Below, in pieces: positions 1 to 10,281 of a stretch of DNA of 64,000 nt (positions within the stretch are counted from its first letter, which is position 1; each line of letters starts with the position of its first letter). This stretch comes from Legionella massiliensis (GTDB taxonomy: Bacteria > Pseudomonadota > Gammaproteobacteria > Legionellales > Legionellaceae), in assembly GCF_000756815.1 (NCBI RefSeq), contig NZ_CCVW01000001.1, forward strand, positions 1,416,001 to 1,480,000, in the 5' to 3' direction. The notes below the pieces were generated by a model. The model was not told where the DNA came from, did no database searches, and saw nothing but the letters and a program-made list of their open reading frames with translations. A program made the position numbers and the translations under genes.

Positions 1-2
1 AG

Positions 3-767
3 CTTTCCCATATAAATCCTGGATATAAGGAGGAGAAATTTGCACTTCGCAACTTTTTGTATGCTGATGTTTATAGGATTAAGCTTGAAAATTTAATTAG
101 CGAAGAAGACCAAGCTCTTTTTAAGGAACATCTTGGTGACGATTGGCTGCAACAATTAGAACAGGAATTTAGCGACATAGAACAAGAAATACATAATGGT
201 GCCCGAGATATGCATGAGCATGTCACTGCTGAGGGTGGGACAGGTCGCTTTGCGTCGGTTGCTACTAACAAACTTCACGGTGGTTATAAGAACTTTGTCA
301 AAAAAGACCATAAAAACCCGGAGGTAAGGGATGATGTAATGGGAAAGGGGCAATGGGATGTTGAAAACCGTGATCAATCTAAGGTGCTTTGCTCAGAGTT
401 TGTTGGTAAAACTTTAATCGCAGCTGTACAAGAATTAAATGATAGGGTAGTTAAGAGGCTACGTGATGATGGTGTGGATAATGTCCCGGATCGCATGATA
501 AGTTCCCCGATTAGTCAGAGGGAAAAACTTAAGTTGATGACACCAGAACGCTTGCTGCATGCTCTAGAAGAGCGTCATGTGATTGAAAAAGTGGAGTCAC
601 CGCGAGAACTCAGTCAATTTATTCATAAACATGGGGATGCACGGACTACTGGAGTAACACGCGATTTTAAAGAAAAACTTCATGCAGAAATCGATGAGGA
701 TGTTGATCATGAAATTGAATCAGGATTACAATTTGATGAAGATGATTCTGGAATGAAATTAAGTTAA
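3..767 (+). CDS. Papain-like fold effector candidate, 5' end outside window
   Basis: The frame is open from the first bases of the window, so this is the C-terminal part of a longer protein; the first in-frame start-like codon (TTG at 57) has no convincing ribosome site and is probably internal. The fragment is mostly charged and helical. A CSEFVGKTL segment (Cys codon at 390-392) followed about 60 residues later by LMTPERLLHAL resembles the C-terminal half of permuted papain-like amidases of the YiiX/DUF830 type, where a Cys-Ser-Glu motif carries the nucleophile; the partner His would lie upstream, possibly outside the window. The tail is very acidic (DEDVDHEIE, then FDEDDSG), like the E-block signal of Dot/Icm substrates. 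The fold call is tentative and the effector role is inferred. Confidence 0.55.
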   Translation, partial: LSHINPGYKEEKFALRNFLYADVYRIKLENLISEEDQALFKEHLGDDWLQQLEQEFSDIEQEIHNGARDMHEHVTAEGGTGRFASVATNKLHGGYKNFVKKDHKNPEVRDDVMGKGQWDVENRDQSKVLCSEFVGKTLIAAVQELNDRVVKRLRDDGVDNVPDRMISSPISQREKLKLMTPERLLHALEERHVIEKVESPRELSQFIHKHGDARTTGVTRDFKEKLHAEIDEDVDHEIESGLQFDEDDSGMKLS

Positions 768-817
768 CTATTAAATGAATTTTTATTGCAAAATTATAAC
801 TTTTAAAGGAAATAATA

Positions 818-1327
818 ATGAAATTTTTGAAGCACAAAGAAAAAGATGATGTGAAGAATGTGGTCGTTTTAGGTGGAGAAAAAAGTGGTAAAAAATCTTT
901 TCTTCTTTCTTATAAAGATGGTCAGTTTCCTGATCAGATTTTACCTGAGATTTCAAATCTTTCTTACAAGCAAACCTTTGACGGACATGAACATCCTGTG
1001 ATTATAAATTTTAAGATTCATGGCGCTGGCGACGCTGGACTTATTCCTTCAATGGGACATAAGAAACAGAGGGTAGATGCGGTATTAATTCTTGTCGATC
1101 TATCGTCTCAAAATGCTGAAAAAGATTTGGCTTATTTCATAAAATATGCTGATACGCACTTCAAAAATGCTAAAACTATGTTGGTAGGTACTAAAGCGGA
1201 TTTAAGGGAAGAAATTATTCCTGATTTAGTAGAAACCTCGGCAAAAACAAGGCAGGGTTTTGAGGAATTTCAAAGCTTGTTACAGGATGCCCTAGCACCA
1301 GCTGATAGTCATAATTTGACTATGTGA
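818..1327 (+). CDS. Ras/Rho/Rab-like small GTPase, degenerate
   Basis: This 169-residue protein has the size and layout of a eukaryotic Ras-superfamily GTPase. A hydrophobic strand leads into a P-loop-like GGEKSGKKS (residues 19-27), then VDAVLILVDLSS, LVGTKADL with the G4 motif TKAD at 125-128 as in Rho/Rac proteins, and ETSAK (139-143), the Rab/Rho G5 signature. Two departures are visible: the position after the P-loop Lys25, normally Ser or Thr that binds magnesium, is Lys26, and the G3 DxxG motif is not clear (HGAGDAG instead of a DTAGQE-like run). There is no C-terminal CaaX box. Start ATG with an AAAGGA site 5-10 bases upstream. It lies 50 bases after the preceding effector-like gene on the same strand. 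It may be a true or pseudo-GTPase delivered to host cells; that is inference. Confidence 0.75.
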   Translation: MKFLKHKEKDDVKNVVVLGGEKSGKKSFLLSYKDGQFPDQILPEISNLSYKQTFDGHEHPVIINFKIHGAGDAGLIPSMGHKKQRVDAVLILVDLSSQNAEKDLAYFIKYADTHFKNAKTMLVGTKADLREEIIPDLVETSAKTRQGFEEFQSLLQDALAPADSHNLTM

Positions 1328-1364
1328 CAAAGGGTAATCTGTCCTCCTGGTATTACATTTTATG

Positions 1365-1503
1365 GTATTAGGTCAGCCCCGTCACCCTAACATAGCACTT
1401 CATCCCGAACATAGTGAGGGATCTCCGGGATTAGCACTGTGCTACACATCAGGAGATGTCTCTCTACGCTCGACATGACGGGGTGGGAGACGGGACCTAT
1501 TAC
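1365..1503. mobile_element. Repeat family A copy 1 (MITE-like)
   Basis: The left end reads GTATTAGGTCA and the right end GACCTATTAC, imperfect inverted repeats of each other. The interior holds the family core (GTGAGGGATCTCCGGGATTAGCAC and GGAGATGTCTCTCTACG-type blocks). The 8 bases ATTTTATG occur immediately on both sides (1357-1364 and 1504-1511), as expected for a target-site duplication. The right end provides the stop codon of holC. Confidence 0.75.
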
Positions 1504-1922
1504 ATTTTATGAGTCTGAATCTCATAGAGTTTTGCACGATATTCACGAAAACGAAGACGGCCATGCTCCTTGGCTGCTTCGTTATTGCCAATAACTTCAA
1601 TGATTCGACGAAAACGTGAATGAAAGCTGGGTATCTCATTATGCAAGTTGACTAAGATATCATTAAATCCGCGAGGTTCTTCTCGATAGCCAATTTGAAT
1701 GGAGGGCGGGGGTTCTGGTCCTTCGCCTTGCAAATTATGGGGAATGAAGGAGTTGTCTTTAAAGGTCCACAATAGTTCGTCTAAGTTTTCAGCGTCTTTT
1801 TGGCTGTTGCAATAGACAAAGACACTGTGGCCTCGCAAATAGGCTTTTTCAAGCAAACGACAGCTAAGCAGCAGGGGAGCCTGCTCAGAGCTGTCTTCTA
1901 ATAGGTAAAAATCAACGCGCAT
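1500..1922 (-). CDS. holC: DNA polymerase III chi subunit
   Basis: HolC of 140 residues. Chi is the clamp-loader accessory subunit that pairs with psi and binds single-strand binding protein during replication. The N-terminus [12 protein letters not shown], the segment [20 protein letters not shown] near residues 38-57 and the later [20 protein letters not shown] are characteristic. An in-frame ATA..ATG extension upstream is possible, but the ATG at 1922 fits the family best and overlaps the end of pepA by 11 bases, as in many gammaproteobacteria where pepA-holC is an operon. The last codons and stop lie at the edge of a family A repeat, so the C-terminus may have been altered by the insertion. 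Confidence 0.93.
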   Translation of the reverse strand: MRVDFYLLEDSSEQAPLLLSCRLLEKAYLRGHSVFVYCNSQKDAENLDELLWTFKDNSFIPHNLQGEGPEPPPSIQIGYREEPRGFNDILVNLHNEIPSFHSRFRRIIEVIGNNEAAKEHGRLRFREYRAKLYEIQTHKM

Positions 1923-3363
1923 TGATAGTATCACGTAGTAATTGGATTAAAAGGCTAACTGGCCGTCCTGTTGCCTGACGCTTCTTGCCAGAAACCCAGG
2001 CTGTACCTGCTATATCCAAGTGCGCCCAACGGTACTTTTTAGTGAAACGTGAAAGAAAGCAAGCCGCAGTAATTGCGCCGGCACTGCGATCAAAAGAGGC
2101 ATTAATCATGTCTGCCAGAGGGCTATCGAGTGCTTCCTGATAAGCTTCATCCAGCGGCATACGCCAAATCTTCTCATCAGCGGTTCCACCTGCACGAATA
2201 ATTTGCTCCGCAAGCTTATCGTCCTCTGTCATAAAACCAGTGGTTATAAAACCAAGCGCTACAATCATAGCGCCAGTCAAGGTTGCTAAATCAATGACCA
2301 CTTCCGGTTTAAAGCGTTCAGCGTAGGTCAAAGCATCAGCAAGTACTAAGCGTCCTTCTGCGTCGGTATTCAGGATTTCAATGGTTTGTCCTGACATCGA
2401 GGTCACAATGTCACCAGGTTTGACCGCTGTGCCACTGGGCATATTCTCAGCACTGGCTATCAAACCAATAAGATTAATAGGTAATTGCATCAATGCGCAG
2501 GCCTTCATCGCCCCAAAAACACAGGCAGCGCCAGACATGTCATATTTCATTTCATCCATTGCATTAGCTGGCTTTAAAGAAAGACCGCCAGAGTCAAAAG
2601 TAATACCCTTGCCAACAAAAACGATAGGAGGGGTATCACCACCGCCGCAATATTGCATCTCAATTAAACGAGGTTCTTGCTCAGAGCCTTGCGCAACTGC
2701 CAGCAGAGCGCCCATACCCATAGTTTGCATGTCTTCAGGACCCATAATTTTTGTGGTCAGATTATTATGCAATTGCGCTAGGGCAACAGCTTGCTCCCCT
2801 AAATAGGTGGGTGTGCAGATATTCGCTGGTAAATCGGCCAGATGACGGGCTAGTTTGATGCCTTCTGCAAGAGCCTGTCCTTCTTTGATAGTAGGGTTTG
2901 AGGCGCCAGCTAAATAAAACTGTACTGTTTCCAGCTTGTTAGTTTTATTATTTTTAGTTTTAAAATCAGTTAATTGGTAAAGTTGCGCGTTGATTTGCAA
3001 GAGCATTTGTTGTACTTGCCAATCGGGCGTTTGCTTAATAATTTGCGGAAGGCAAAAGGTGGCGGAATGAAAACGATGCTTGAGCAAGGATGGGATTATC
3101 TCGTTGATGTATTTACGCAGGTTTTTTGCATTAAATTCAGCTTTTTTACCGCAATGAAATAACATCAGGCTATGGCCTTCAATATCGGCCTGCCATAAAG
3201 AATCACCGGCTTCGTTTAATTTGGCAAATAACCGGGTTATCAGCTGGTTGTGTTGGTGATCCAGCTTCTTGGCAAGCTCTGGAAACTCATCGTCAGCAAA
3301 AAGGCCGAGAATCAGACAGTCGTTTAATTTTAGAGTTGGCGCCTCGATAAGTCCGTAATTCAT
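1912..3363 (-). CDS. pepA: Leucyl aminopeptidase (M17 family)
   Basis: Cytosolic cysteinylglycine/leucyl aminopeptidase of 483 residues, the usual length. It removes N-terminal residues from peptides using two metal ions; in Escherichia coli PepA also binds DNA. The catalytic C-terminal half is intact: [10 protein letters not shown] at 251-260 (Lys252 and Asp257 in metal or substrate binding) and the M17 signature NTDAEGRL at 332-339. The N-terminal macro-like domain is divergent, as is normal. The gene starts 71 bases from the divergent lptF and is followed by overlapping holC, so both probably share a promoter in the gap 3364-3434. Confidence 0.96.
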   Translation of the reverse strand: MNYGLIEAPTLKLNDCLILGLFADDEFPELAKKLDHQHNQLITRLFAKLNEAGDSLWQADIEGHSLMLFHCGKKAEFNAKNLRKYINEIIPSLLKHRFHSATFCLPQIIKQTPDWQVQQMLLQINAQLYQLTDFKTKNNKTNKLETVQFYLAGASNPTIKEGQALAEGIKLARHLADLPANICTPTYLGEQAVALAQLHNNLTTKIMGPEDMQTMGMGALLAVAQGSEQEPRLIEMQYCGGGDTPPIVFVGKGITFDSGGLSLKPANAMDEMKYDMSGAACVFGAMKACALMQLPINLIGLIASAENMPSGTAVKPGDIVTSMSGQTIEILNTDAEGRLVLADALTYAERFKPEVVIDLATLTGAMIVALGFITTGFMTEDDKLAEQIIRAGGTADEKIWRMPLDEAYQEALDSPLADMINASFDRSAGAITAACFLSRFTKKYRWAHLDIAGTAWVSGKKRQATGRPVSLLIQLLRDTINAR

Positions 3364-3434
3364 TTTTGCTTCCTAGAAAAAAAACTGTTAGTTTACCTAG
3401 GGTCTGTTTACATTTCTACTATGCTGGTGTCTCC
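3364..3434. promoter_or_regulatory. Divergent promoter region pepA / lptF
   Basis: A short AT-rich gap separates two back-to-back operons, pepA-holC leftward and lptF-lptG rightward. It must carry at least the promoter for pepA and, if GTG 3435 is the real lptF start, that of lptF too. No strong -35/-10 pair could be assigned by eye. Confidence 0.4.
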
Positions 3435-4517
3435 GTGCTGATTTTTCGCTATTTAGCAAAAGAAGTTTTCATTACTTTGGTCGCTTTGACTGCTATTTTA
3501 ATGCTCATCTTTATGTCAAATCAGTTCGTACGCTATTTAAATCGTGCTGCCATGGGGCAATTGCCTGGCATTATTATTATGAAACTAATGATGCTTGAGC
3601 TCCCCAATCTCATGGGCTTGCTGCTGCCCCTGGGATTTTATGTCGCTTTGCTAGTCGCCTATGGGCGTTTGTATGCTGAAAGTGAGATGACGGTTTTGCA
3701 AGCCTGTGGTTATGGGCCTTCACAGTTGCTTAAACATAGTCTGATCATGGCTGCTGTGGTTGGGGTTATCGTGACCGTGATTATGGTTTGGGCAAGTCCG
3801 ATCATTCACACGGAACGGACCAAACTCTTAAAAACAACGGGGGTGCAAACCCTCATTCAACTCATTGTTCCAGGACGTTTTCAGGCGGATCCCAGCGGTG
3901 GGAAAATTTTCTATGTTGAATCAATGAGTCGCGATCATTCTAAAGCACAAAATGTATTCTTGGCTCGTTCTACCTTCAAAGGCTCCCTTCTGTTTTGGGA
4001 TATTCTATGGGCGGAAAAGGCCTTTGCTGAAACCGATCCTAAGACCAAAGAAGACTATCTCGTTTTAGAACAAGGAACGGCTTATCAGGGAGTACCGGGA
4101 CTAGCGAATTATGAAGTCGCTGACTTTAATCAATTTAAAGCCCGCTTACCCCACCAGAAAATTGAAGGGGTGGAAGATGATTTGCGTACTGCCAGTTTTA
4201 CAAGTTTGCTGCCTTTCAATAATGCGGATAAAGCAAAGGCAGCCGAGCTGCAGTGGCGTCTAGCAGTGCCCATCATGGTTTTTGTGTTAACACTAGTTGC
4301 TGTTCCGCTAAGCCGTGTTAATCCACGGGCGGGTAAGTATGCAAAATTATTACCGGCTATTGTGCTTTATATTCTTTATGCCAATTTCATTTTTATTTCT
4401 CGCGACTGGCTGATAGCCGGTAAGATTCCAACTTGGATGGGGTTTTGGTGGCTGCATCTTACAGTTGCCTTATTCGGGCTCTTACTGATTTGGCGTAATC
4501 GAGTGAAATTATCATGA
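3435..4517 (+). CDS. lptF: LPS export ABC transporter permease LptF
   Basis: Inner-membrane permease of the LptB2FG transporter, which extracts lipopolysaccharide from the inner membrane and feeds it to the periplasmic bridge. The chosen GTG start gives MLIFRYLAKEV-like N-terminus (first residue formyl-Met), typical of LptF, and 360 residues; the frame stays open to a TTG at 3366 but the extra residues are not family-like. Three N-terminal membrane segments, a periplasmic beta-jellyroll region (roughly 130-250) and three C-terminal segments are visible. The stop overlaps the ATG of lptG by four bases (ATGA), indicating translational coupling. Confidence 0.93.
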   Translation: MLIFRYLAKEVFITLVALTAILMLIFMSNQFVRYLNRAAMGQLPGIIIMKLMMLELPNLMGLLLPLGFYVALLVAYGRLYAESEMTVLQACGYGPSQLLKHSLIMAAVVGVIVTVIMVWASPIIHTERTKLLKTTGVQTLIQLIVPGRFQADPSGGKIFYVESMSRDHSKAQNVFLARSTFKGSLLFWDILWAEKAFAETDPKTKEDYLVLEQGTAYQGVPGLANYEVADFNQFKARLPHQKIEGVEDDLRTASFTSLLPFNNADKAKAAELQWRLAVPIMVFVLTLVAVPLSRVNPRAGKYAKLLPAIVLYILYANFIFISRDWLIAGKIPTWMGFWWLHLTVALFGLLLIWRNRVKLS

Positions 4518-5578
4518 AATTACTCGATCGCTATATCGCAAAAACGGTATTTGCTGCTATTGGTCTAGTGACTTTGATGCTTATCGGCTTACAAATATTT
4601 ATCCTTTTTGTTAATCAACTTGACGATTTAGGGAAGGCAGATTTTAACATCGTTCAAGCGGCCTTCTTTGTCTTTCTGCAAGTACCCTATCAGGTGTATC
4701 TGTTTTTTCCCATGGCTAGTCTGTTAGGTTGCCTGATTGGTTTGGGTATTATGGCTAATAACCGTGAGTTGATCGTCATGCGTGCTGCTGGTATGTCAAT
4801 AGGGCAGGTTACGCTGGCGGTATTAAAGGTTGCTTTAATTCTCATTCTTTTTGTCACGATTATTGGGGAAACCCTAATACCCAAGTTGTCACACTATGCT
4901 AATGATCGAAAAACCTTAGCCCTCAGCGGTGGGCAGACGCTACGGACAAATCACGGTGTTTGGTTGCGTAACCGAGATGATTTTATTTTTATCTCGGCCA
5001 TTGTTCCTGGCAACAGTTTACGTTTTGTCTACCAATTTCGCTTTGATGAAACGCATCATTTGCGTTTTGCCCGGGTCATTCATCAAATAGATTATGTCAA
5101 CAACCTATGGATGGCTCATTGGACCAAGGAAACCGTTTTTGATAAACAAAAAACAGAGGTAAGGTTTATCCCTGATATGGTTTGGGATGTCTCAGTCAGA
5201 CCCAAGGTTCTCAGCGTGAGTACCAGTGAGCCCGATGAAATGACCTTGCGTGAATTGCGTCGTTTCTTAAGGGCTCAGAAACTAAGTCACCAGAATGCCT
5301 TTAACTACCAGTTGGCTTTTTGGCAGCGAATTATTCAACCTCTAACGACTGTGGTGATGATGATTCTGGCAATTCCCTTTATCTTTGGCCCCTTACGTTC
5401 TTCGACAATGGGTTCGAAGTTAGTAGCAGGAGCCACTGTGGGGTTTGGTTTTCATATTATGAATAAATTTTTTGGTCCGATAAGTTTAGTCTTCCAGTGG
5501 CCACCAGAACTTGCTGCTGTTGGGCCAACCCTGATCTTTGCTTTATTAGGACTCTATTTGATGCGCAAGGTGAGATAG
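4514..5578 (+). CDS. lptG: LPS export ABC transporter permease LptG
   Basis: Second permease of the LptB2FG complex, 354 residues, starting MKLLDRYIAKTVF as is usual for LptG. Layout mirrors LptF: hydrophobic segments near residues 12-35, 55-80 and 95-120, a periplasmic domain, then three C-terminal segments with the conserved FWQRIIQPLTT and the glycine-containing stretch KLVAGATVGFGFHIMNKFFG. It is coupled to lptF by an ATGA overlap and to the next gene by a one-base TAG/GTG overlap. Confidence 0.95.
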   Translation: MKLLDRYIAKTVFAAIGLVTLMLIGLQIFILFVNQLDDLGKADFNIVQAAFFVFLQVPYQVYLFFPMASLLGCLIGLGIMANNRELIVMRAAGMSIGQVTLAVLKVALILILFVTIIGETLIPKLSHYANDRKTLALSGGQTLRTNHGVWLRNRDDFIFISAIVPGNSLRFVYQFRFDETHHLRFARVIHQIDYVNNLWMAHWTKETVFDKQKTEVRFIPDMVWDVSVRPKVLSVSTSEPDEMTLRELRRFLRAQKLSHQNAFNYQLAFWQRIIQPLTTVVMMILAIPFIFGPLRSSTMGSKLVAGATVGFGFHIMNKFFGPISLVFQWPPELAAVGPTLIFALLGLYLMRKVR

Positions 5579-6336
5579 TGGTAATTTTTCGACATTTGCT
5601 TGAAGCCTTATTAAATCCGTTTTTTTTAGTTCTGCTATTGTTTGCAATTCTTCTAGCTCTTTTGTGGATTTATGGCGATAAGATTGCTATTCGAATTGGC
5701 TTTTTAATGGTTTTATTGCTGCTGATTCTATTTAGCTCAGGGTGGTTAGTTGAGCACCTAACCCGAAAATTAGAAGCAAAATATCAGCCTATAACCAAGG
5801 TGGATCCTCAGATTCGCTGGGTAGTTGTTCTAAGCGGTGGGCAGGCGCAAATTGTGAATTTGCCGACAAACTCGCTGTTGTATGGCATCAGCATCAAACG
5901 TTTGGTTGAAGGGGTGCGTTTATACCGAGAATTGCCTGGCGCTAAGTTGCTATTGTCTGGTGGTGGTTATGGTTTTGAAGTACCAGAAGCAACCCATTTA
6001 TCGGAATTGGCCTCCTGGTTTGCGATTCCAACAAGAGATGTTGTGCTTGAGACAACATCCATTAATACCGTTGATCAGGTTAAAGCAATCAAACAAATGG
6101 TTCATGATGAACCCTTTTACCTGGTGACCTCCGCAATTCATATGCCACGCTCTATGTGCCTTTGTCAGGCTTATGGTTTGCATGCTATCGCCGCTCCCAC
6201 TGACTATACCCTTTATTGGTATGATGATCTCTGGCAAATTCGCTATTTACCTAATGCGCATAATCTTTTTTATTTAACGGTTGTGATGCATGAATTATTA
6301 GGGAGAGGATGGGCGAAGATAAGAGGGGAGTGCTAG
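5578..6336 (+). CDS. DUF218 (YdcF/ElyC-like) membrane protein
   Basis: A 252-residue protein with two N-terminal membrane segments (about residues 13-32 and 38-58) followed by a DUF218 domain: VVVLSGGQ, LLLSGGG, then TTSINTVDQ and VTSAIHMPRSM, the block order of the ElyC/SanA/YdcF family linked to envelope biogenesis and peptidoglycan or lipid-carrier homeostasis. The start is taken as GTG 5578, which overlaps the lptG stop by one base; a longer reading from 5497 would run backwards through lptG. Position in the lpt operon supports an envelope role; the exact reaction is unknown. Confidence 0.82.
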   Translation: MVIFRHLLEALLNPFFLVLLLFAILLALLWIYGDKIAIRIGFLMVLLLLILFSSGWLVEHLTRKLEAKYQPITKVDPQIRWVVVLSGGQAQIVNLPTNSLLYGISIKRLVEGVRLYRELPGAKLLLSGGGYGFEVPEATHLSELASWFAIPTRDVVLETTSINTVDQVKAIKQMVHDEPFYLVTSAIHMPRSMCLCQAYGLHAIAAPTDYTLYWYDDLWQIRYLPNAHNLFYLTVVMHELLGRGWAKIRGEC

Positions 6337-6345
6337 GGGTCACTG

Positions 6346-6470
6346 CCGTTAAGTTAAGGGCATTTGTCATTCCCGCGAAGGCGGGAAACCATCTCTACAT
6401 TGGCACTGTGTTTAGCTAGAAATAGTTTCCCGCCTTCGCGGGAATGACAAAACCTGCCTTAACTTAATGG
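6346..6470. mobile_element. Repeat family B copy 1, ~125 bp palindromic element
   Basis: The ends are inverted repeats (left CCGTTAAGTTAAGG, right CCTTAACTTAATGG) and inside them lies a long stem, GTCATTCCCGCGAAGGCGGG facing its complement, around a short central loop. An almost identical 125-base copy is at 42636-42760, with related copies elsewhere. The short run TAGGGGT occurs on both flanks. Confidence 0.75.
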
Positions 6471-6589
6471 TAGTGGTGTTAGGGGTGAGGGGCTACCGAT
6501 TCCACTCCTCCTTAAAAGCAAGAATAATAGGTATAATCTTCAAGCGAAATTCGGTAATATAGGCCACTTCAATTTTCCTAGTATTTGTC

Positions 6590-9500
6590 ATGCCAAAACG
6601 TACTGATATCCAATCCATCCTTATCCTTGGCGCTGGTCCAATTGTTATTGGTCAAGCCTGTGAATTCGATTATTCTGGTACCCAAGCTGTAAGGGCTTTA
6701 AAAGAAGAGGGATACCGGGTCATTCTTGTTAATTCCAATCCTGCGACGATCATGACTGACCCTGAACTTGCGGATGCAACCTATATTGAGCCTGTGCAGT
6801 GGCAGGAGGTTGCGCGGATTATCGAGAAAGAGCGCCCTGATGCTTTGTTGCCTACGATGGGTGGTCAAACAGCACTTAACTGCGCCCTTGATTTGGTGCG
6901 GGAAGGTGTCTTGCAAAAATATTCAGTCGAAATGATTGGGGCGACTCGAGAAGCGATTGACAGAGCTGAAGACCGGGATAAATTTCGTCAATTAATGAAG
7001 AAAATTGGTCTGGAAATGCCGCGCTCAGCAATAGCCCATAGTTTAGAAGAAGCGTTTCAAGTACAGGCTCAGCTTGGTTTCCCTGCAATTATTCGTCCCT
7101 CCTTTACAATGGGTGGCTCCGGTGGGGGTATTGCCTATAACCGTGAAGAATTTGAGGAAATCTGTTCCCGAGGCTTGGATCTTTCCCCAACCCATGAATT
7201 GCTCATTGATGAGTCAGCCTTGGGATGGAAAGAATATGAGATGGAAGTGGTTCGTGACAAAAATGACAATTGCATTATCGTTTGTACCATTGAAAACTTA
7301 GATCCAATGGGAGTCCATACCGGCGATTCTATTACTGTTGCGCCAGCCCAGACTTTGACGGATAAAGAATTCCAGCGTATGCGGGATGCGGCAATTAAAG
7401 TGTTGCGTGCTGTCGGGGTTGATACTGGCGGTTCTAATGTGCAATTTGCAGTTAACCCTGAAGATGGGCGCATGCTGGTTGTGGAGATGAACCCGCGAGT
7501 ATCGCGTAGTTCTGCCCTGGCTTCGAAGGCGACTGGTTTTCCAATTGCCAAAATTGCAGCCAAGCTTGCAGTAGGTTATACCCTGGATGAATTAGATAAT
7601 GAAATTACTGGTGGCAAAACACCAGCTTCATTTGAGCCCAGTATTGATTATGTTGTGACAAAAATTCCACGCTTTAACTTCGATAAATTCCCCCAAACAC
7701 CCACTACTCTGACCACCCAAATGAAATCAGTGGGTGAGGTTATGGCAATTGGTTCCAATTTTCAGGAGTCTTTGCAAAAGGCGATTCGTGGCTTGGAAAT
7801 CGGTCGTTCAGGCTTGCATCCCTTATTTAAAAAGGGTGACGATCTTGCCTGTTTGCGCGGCCATTTATCGGAACCGACTCCTGACAGGCTTTGGTATATT
7901 GCTGATGCTTTTCGCCAGGATATGTCCTTAGAGGAAATTCATCAGGAATCGAAGGTTGATCCCTGGTTTCTTGCACAAATTCAGGAGCTGGTCATACTAG
8001 AACGCTCTGTTTTCGGAAGGTCGCTAGCTCAAATTGATACAGCGACTATGCGCCTACTGAAGCGACGTGGTTTTGCCGATGCCTATCTTGCTGGTCTGTT
8101 ATATTGTTCTGAAGAACAGGTAAGGGCTCATCGTTTAGAGTTGGGTGTGACACCTGTTTATAAGCGTATCGACTCCTGTGCCGGAGAGTTTCCAAGTGAC
8201 ACAGCCTATCTTTATTCATGCTATGAAACGGTTTGTGAGGCACGGCCAGAAACTGATAAGAAAAAGGTTATGATCCTGGGCGGTGGTCCCAATCGAATTG
8301 GTCAGGGTATTGAGTTTGATTATTGCTGCGTGCATGCCGCGATGGCTCTCCGTGAAGCGGGATATCAAACGATTATGGTGAATTGCAACCCTGAAACCGT
8401 ATCTACCGATTTTGATACCTCCGATAGGCTTTATTTTGAACCCTTGACCCTTGAAGATGTTTTATCCATTGTCGCTATAGAAAAGCCAACTGGAGTGATT
8501 GTTCATTACGGCGGTCAAACGCCTCTAAAACTAGCACGATCCTTAGAGGCCAATGGGGTACCTATTATCGGTACTTCACCGGATGCTATTGATCAGGCTG
8601 AAGATAGAGAGCGTTTCCAAAAGTTAGTTACCGAGCTCAATCTAGCGCAACCAGCAAATGGCACGGTTCGCAGCGAAGATGAAGCGGTAGCTCTTGCCAA
8701 ACGTATTGGTTACCCTCTGGTTGTCAGACCCTCTTATGTATTGGGTGGTCGCGCCATGGAAGTCGTTTATCGCGAAGAAGATCTTCGCTATTATCTAGCT
8801 CATGCTGTTGAAGTTTCCAATGACTCACCGGTGCTCTTAGATAAGTTTTTGAATGATGCAATTGAAGTCGATATCGATGCAGTTTGTGATGGTGAAGAAG
8901 TAATGATCGGCGCTATCATGGAGCATATTGAAGAGGCAGGTATCCATTCAGGTGATTCTGCCTGTACCTTGCCTCCCTTTAGTTTAAGTGTGGTAGTACA
9001 GCAGGATTTAATAGAGCAGCTTCGGCAAATGGCATTAAAACTAGGTGTAATTGGTTTAGTTAATGCGCAGTTTGCAATTCAGGCAGATGATATCTATGTT
9101 CTCGAAGTGAACCCTCGTGCCTCACGAACAGTTCCCTTTGTATCTAAAGCCACAGGTTATCCTCTGGCAAAAATTGCTGCGCGATGTAAGATTGGACAAA
9201 GTTTGAAGCAGCAGGGATTGAGTCAGCACTACCCAATGCCTGCTTTTTATTCGATTAAATTACCAGTGTTTCCTTTCATTAAGTTCTCTGGAGTCGATTC
9301 GATCTTAGGGCCAGAAATGAAATCAACTGGAGAGGTAATGGGAATTGCAAGACGTTTTGGCCAAGCTTTTGCAAAAGCCCAAATAGGTGCTGGTTGTAAT
9401 ATTGTGAAGAGACGACGAGCCTTCGTTTCTGTGCGCGATGCAGATAAAGCCAGAGTGGGTGAGATTGCAAAACGCCTGATTCAATTAGGCTTCGAAATTA

Positions 9501-9796
9501 TCGCAACCCGTGGAACAGCCTTGGTATTGCAAGCGGCTGGCATCGATTGTCGTCGAGTATTTAAGGTTGCTGAAGGGCGTCCGCATATTGTCGATTTTAT
9601 TAAAAACAATGAAATTGATTTTATTGTGAACACAGCTGAGGGCAAACAAGCAACAGCTGATTCATTTGCAATCAGACGCAATGCGTTGCAACATAAGGTT
9701 AGCTATACTACGACCTTATCTGGCGCCGAAGCAGCTTGTTTGGCAATGAAATATGAAGACCGAGAAACGGTTACCCGATTACAAGATTTACATTAG
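6590..9796 (+). CDS. carB: Carbamoyl-phosphate synthase large subunit
   Basis: CarB of 1068 residues, full length. It makes carbamoyl phosphate from bicarbonate, ammonia and two ATP for pyrimidine and arginine synthesis. Two ATP-grasp halves are clear: the first begins [22 protein letters not shown] and the second [16 protein letters not shown] near residue 555, each with the PSFTMGG/PSYVLGG nucleotide-loop motif; the C-terminal MGS-like allosteric domain follows (about 935-1068). The glutaminase subunit gene carA is not adjacent; upstream is a family B repeat. greA follows within 10 bases, so the two are likely co-transcribed. Confidence 0.98.
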   Translation: MPKRTDIQSILILGAGPIVIGQACEFDYSGTQAVRALKEEGYRVILVNSNPATIMTDPELADATYIEPVQWQEVARIIEKERPDALLPTMGGQTALNCALDLVREGVLQKYSVEMIGATREAIDRAEDRDKFRQLMKKIGLEMPRSAIAHSLEEAFQVQAQLGFPAIIRPSFTMGGSGGGIAYNREEFEEICSRGLDLSPTHELLIDESALGWKEYEMEVVRDKNDNCIIVCTIENLDPMGVHTGDSITVAPAQTLTDKEFQRMRDAAIKVLRAVGVDTGGSNVQFAVNPEDGRMLVVEMNPRVSRSSALASKATGFPIAKIAAKLAVGYTLDELDNEITGGKTPASFEPSIDYVVTKIPRFNFDKFPQTPTTLTTQMKSVGEVMAIGSNFQESLQKAIRGLEIGRSGLHPLFKKGDDLACLRGHLSEPTPDRLWYIADAFRQDMSLEEIHQESKVDPWFLAQIQELVILERSVFGRSLAQIDTATMRLLKRRGFADAYLAGLLYCSEEQVRAHRLELGVTPVYKRIDSCAGEFPSDTAYLYSCYETVCEARPETDKKKVMILGGGPNRIGQGIEFDYCCVHAAMALREAGYQTIMVNCNPETVSTDFDTSDRLYFEPLTLEDVLSIVAIEKPTGVIVHYGGQTPLKLARSLEANGVPIIGTSPDAIDQAEDRERFQKLVTELNLAQPANGTVRSEDEAVALAKRIGYPLVVRPSYVLGGRAMEVVYREEDLRYYLAHAVEVSNDSPVLLDKFLNDAIEVDIDAVCDGEEVMIGAIMEHIEEAGIHSGDSACTLPPFSLSVVVQQDLIEQLRQMALKLGVIGLVNAQFAIQADDIYVLEVNPRASRTVPFVSKATGYPLAKIAARCKIGQSLKQQGLSQHYPMPAFYSIKLPVFPFIKFSGVDSILGPEMKSTGEVMGIARRFGQAFAKAQIGAGCNIVKRRRAFVSVRDADKARVGEIAKRLIQLGFEIIATRGTALVLQAAGIDCRRVFKVAEGRPHIVDFIKNNEIDFIVNTAEGKQATADSFAIRRNALQHKVSYTTTLSGAEAACLAMKYEDRETVTRLQDLH

Positions 9797-9804
9797 AGGT
9801 GGTT

Positions 9805-10281
9805 ATGCATAAACATCCTATGACAGTTCAAGGTGCAGAAGCCTTGAAATCTGAGTTACAACGTTTAAAAACCATTGAGCGTCCACGAATCATTGACGCT
9901 ATCGCAACGGCACGTGCCCATGGTGATCTGAAAGAAAACGCAGAATACCATGCTGCTCGTGAACAACAGAGTTTCAACGAAGGGCGTATTCAGGAGTTGG
10001 AAGCCAAACTGTCACATTGCCAAATCGTTGATATCACAAAATTACCTAATCATGGCAAGGTGGTTTTTGGCGCAACTGTGCGTCTATGCCATTTGCAAAC
10101 AGAGGCTGAAATTTCTTATCAGATCGTTGGCGAAGATGAGGCCGACATCAAAGTAAATAAAATTTCTTACAGTTCGCCAATTGGCCGTGGCCTAATTGGT
10201 AAAGAAGTTGATGATACTGTTTCTGTGCAAACACCAGGCGGTATTGTTGAATATGAGATTATTGAGGTGGAATACAAGTAG
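9805..10281 (+). CDS. greA: Transcription elongation factor GreA
   Basis: GreA rescues backtracked RNA polymerase by stimulating transcript cleavage. At 158 residues it has the normal two-part form: an N-terminal coiled coil ([17 protein letters not shown], then [20 protein letters not shown] with the conserved acidic tip) and a C-terminal FKBP-like domain ending in the [14 protein letters not shown] block. ATG 9805 is preferred because a GAGG site lies a few bases upstream; GTG 9799 and ATG 9820 are alternatives. It directly follows carB, a common arrangement in gammaproteobacteria. Confidence 0.96.
   Translation: MHKHPMTVQGAEALKSELQRLKTIERPRIIDAIATARAHGDLKENAEYHAAREQQSFNEGRIQELEAKLSHCQIVDITKLPNHGKVVFGATVRLCHLQTEAEISYQIVGEDEADIKVNKISYSSPIGRGLIGKEVDDTVSVQTPGGIVEYEIIEVEYK

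Noticed and set aside
6346-6470. CRISPR array suspected from repeated palindromes
   Set aside because: Copies are dispersed across the window, not clustered with regular spacers, and no cas genes are present.
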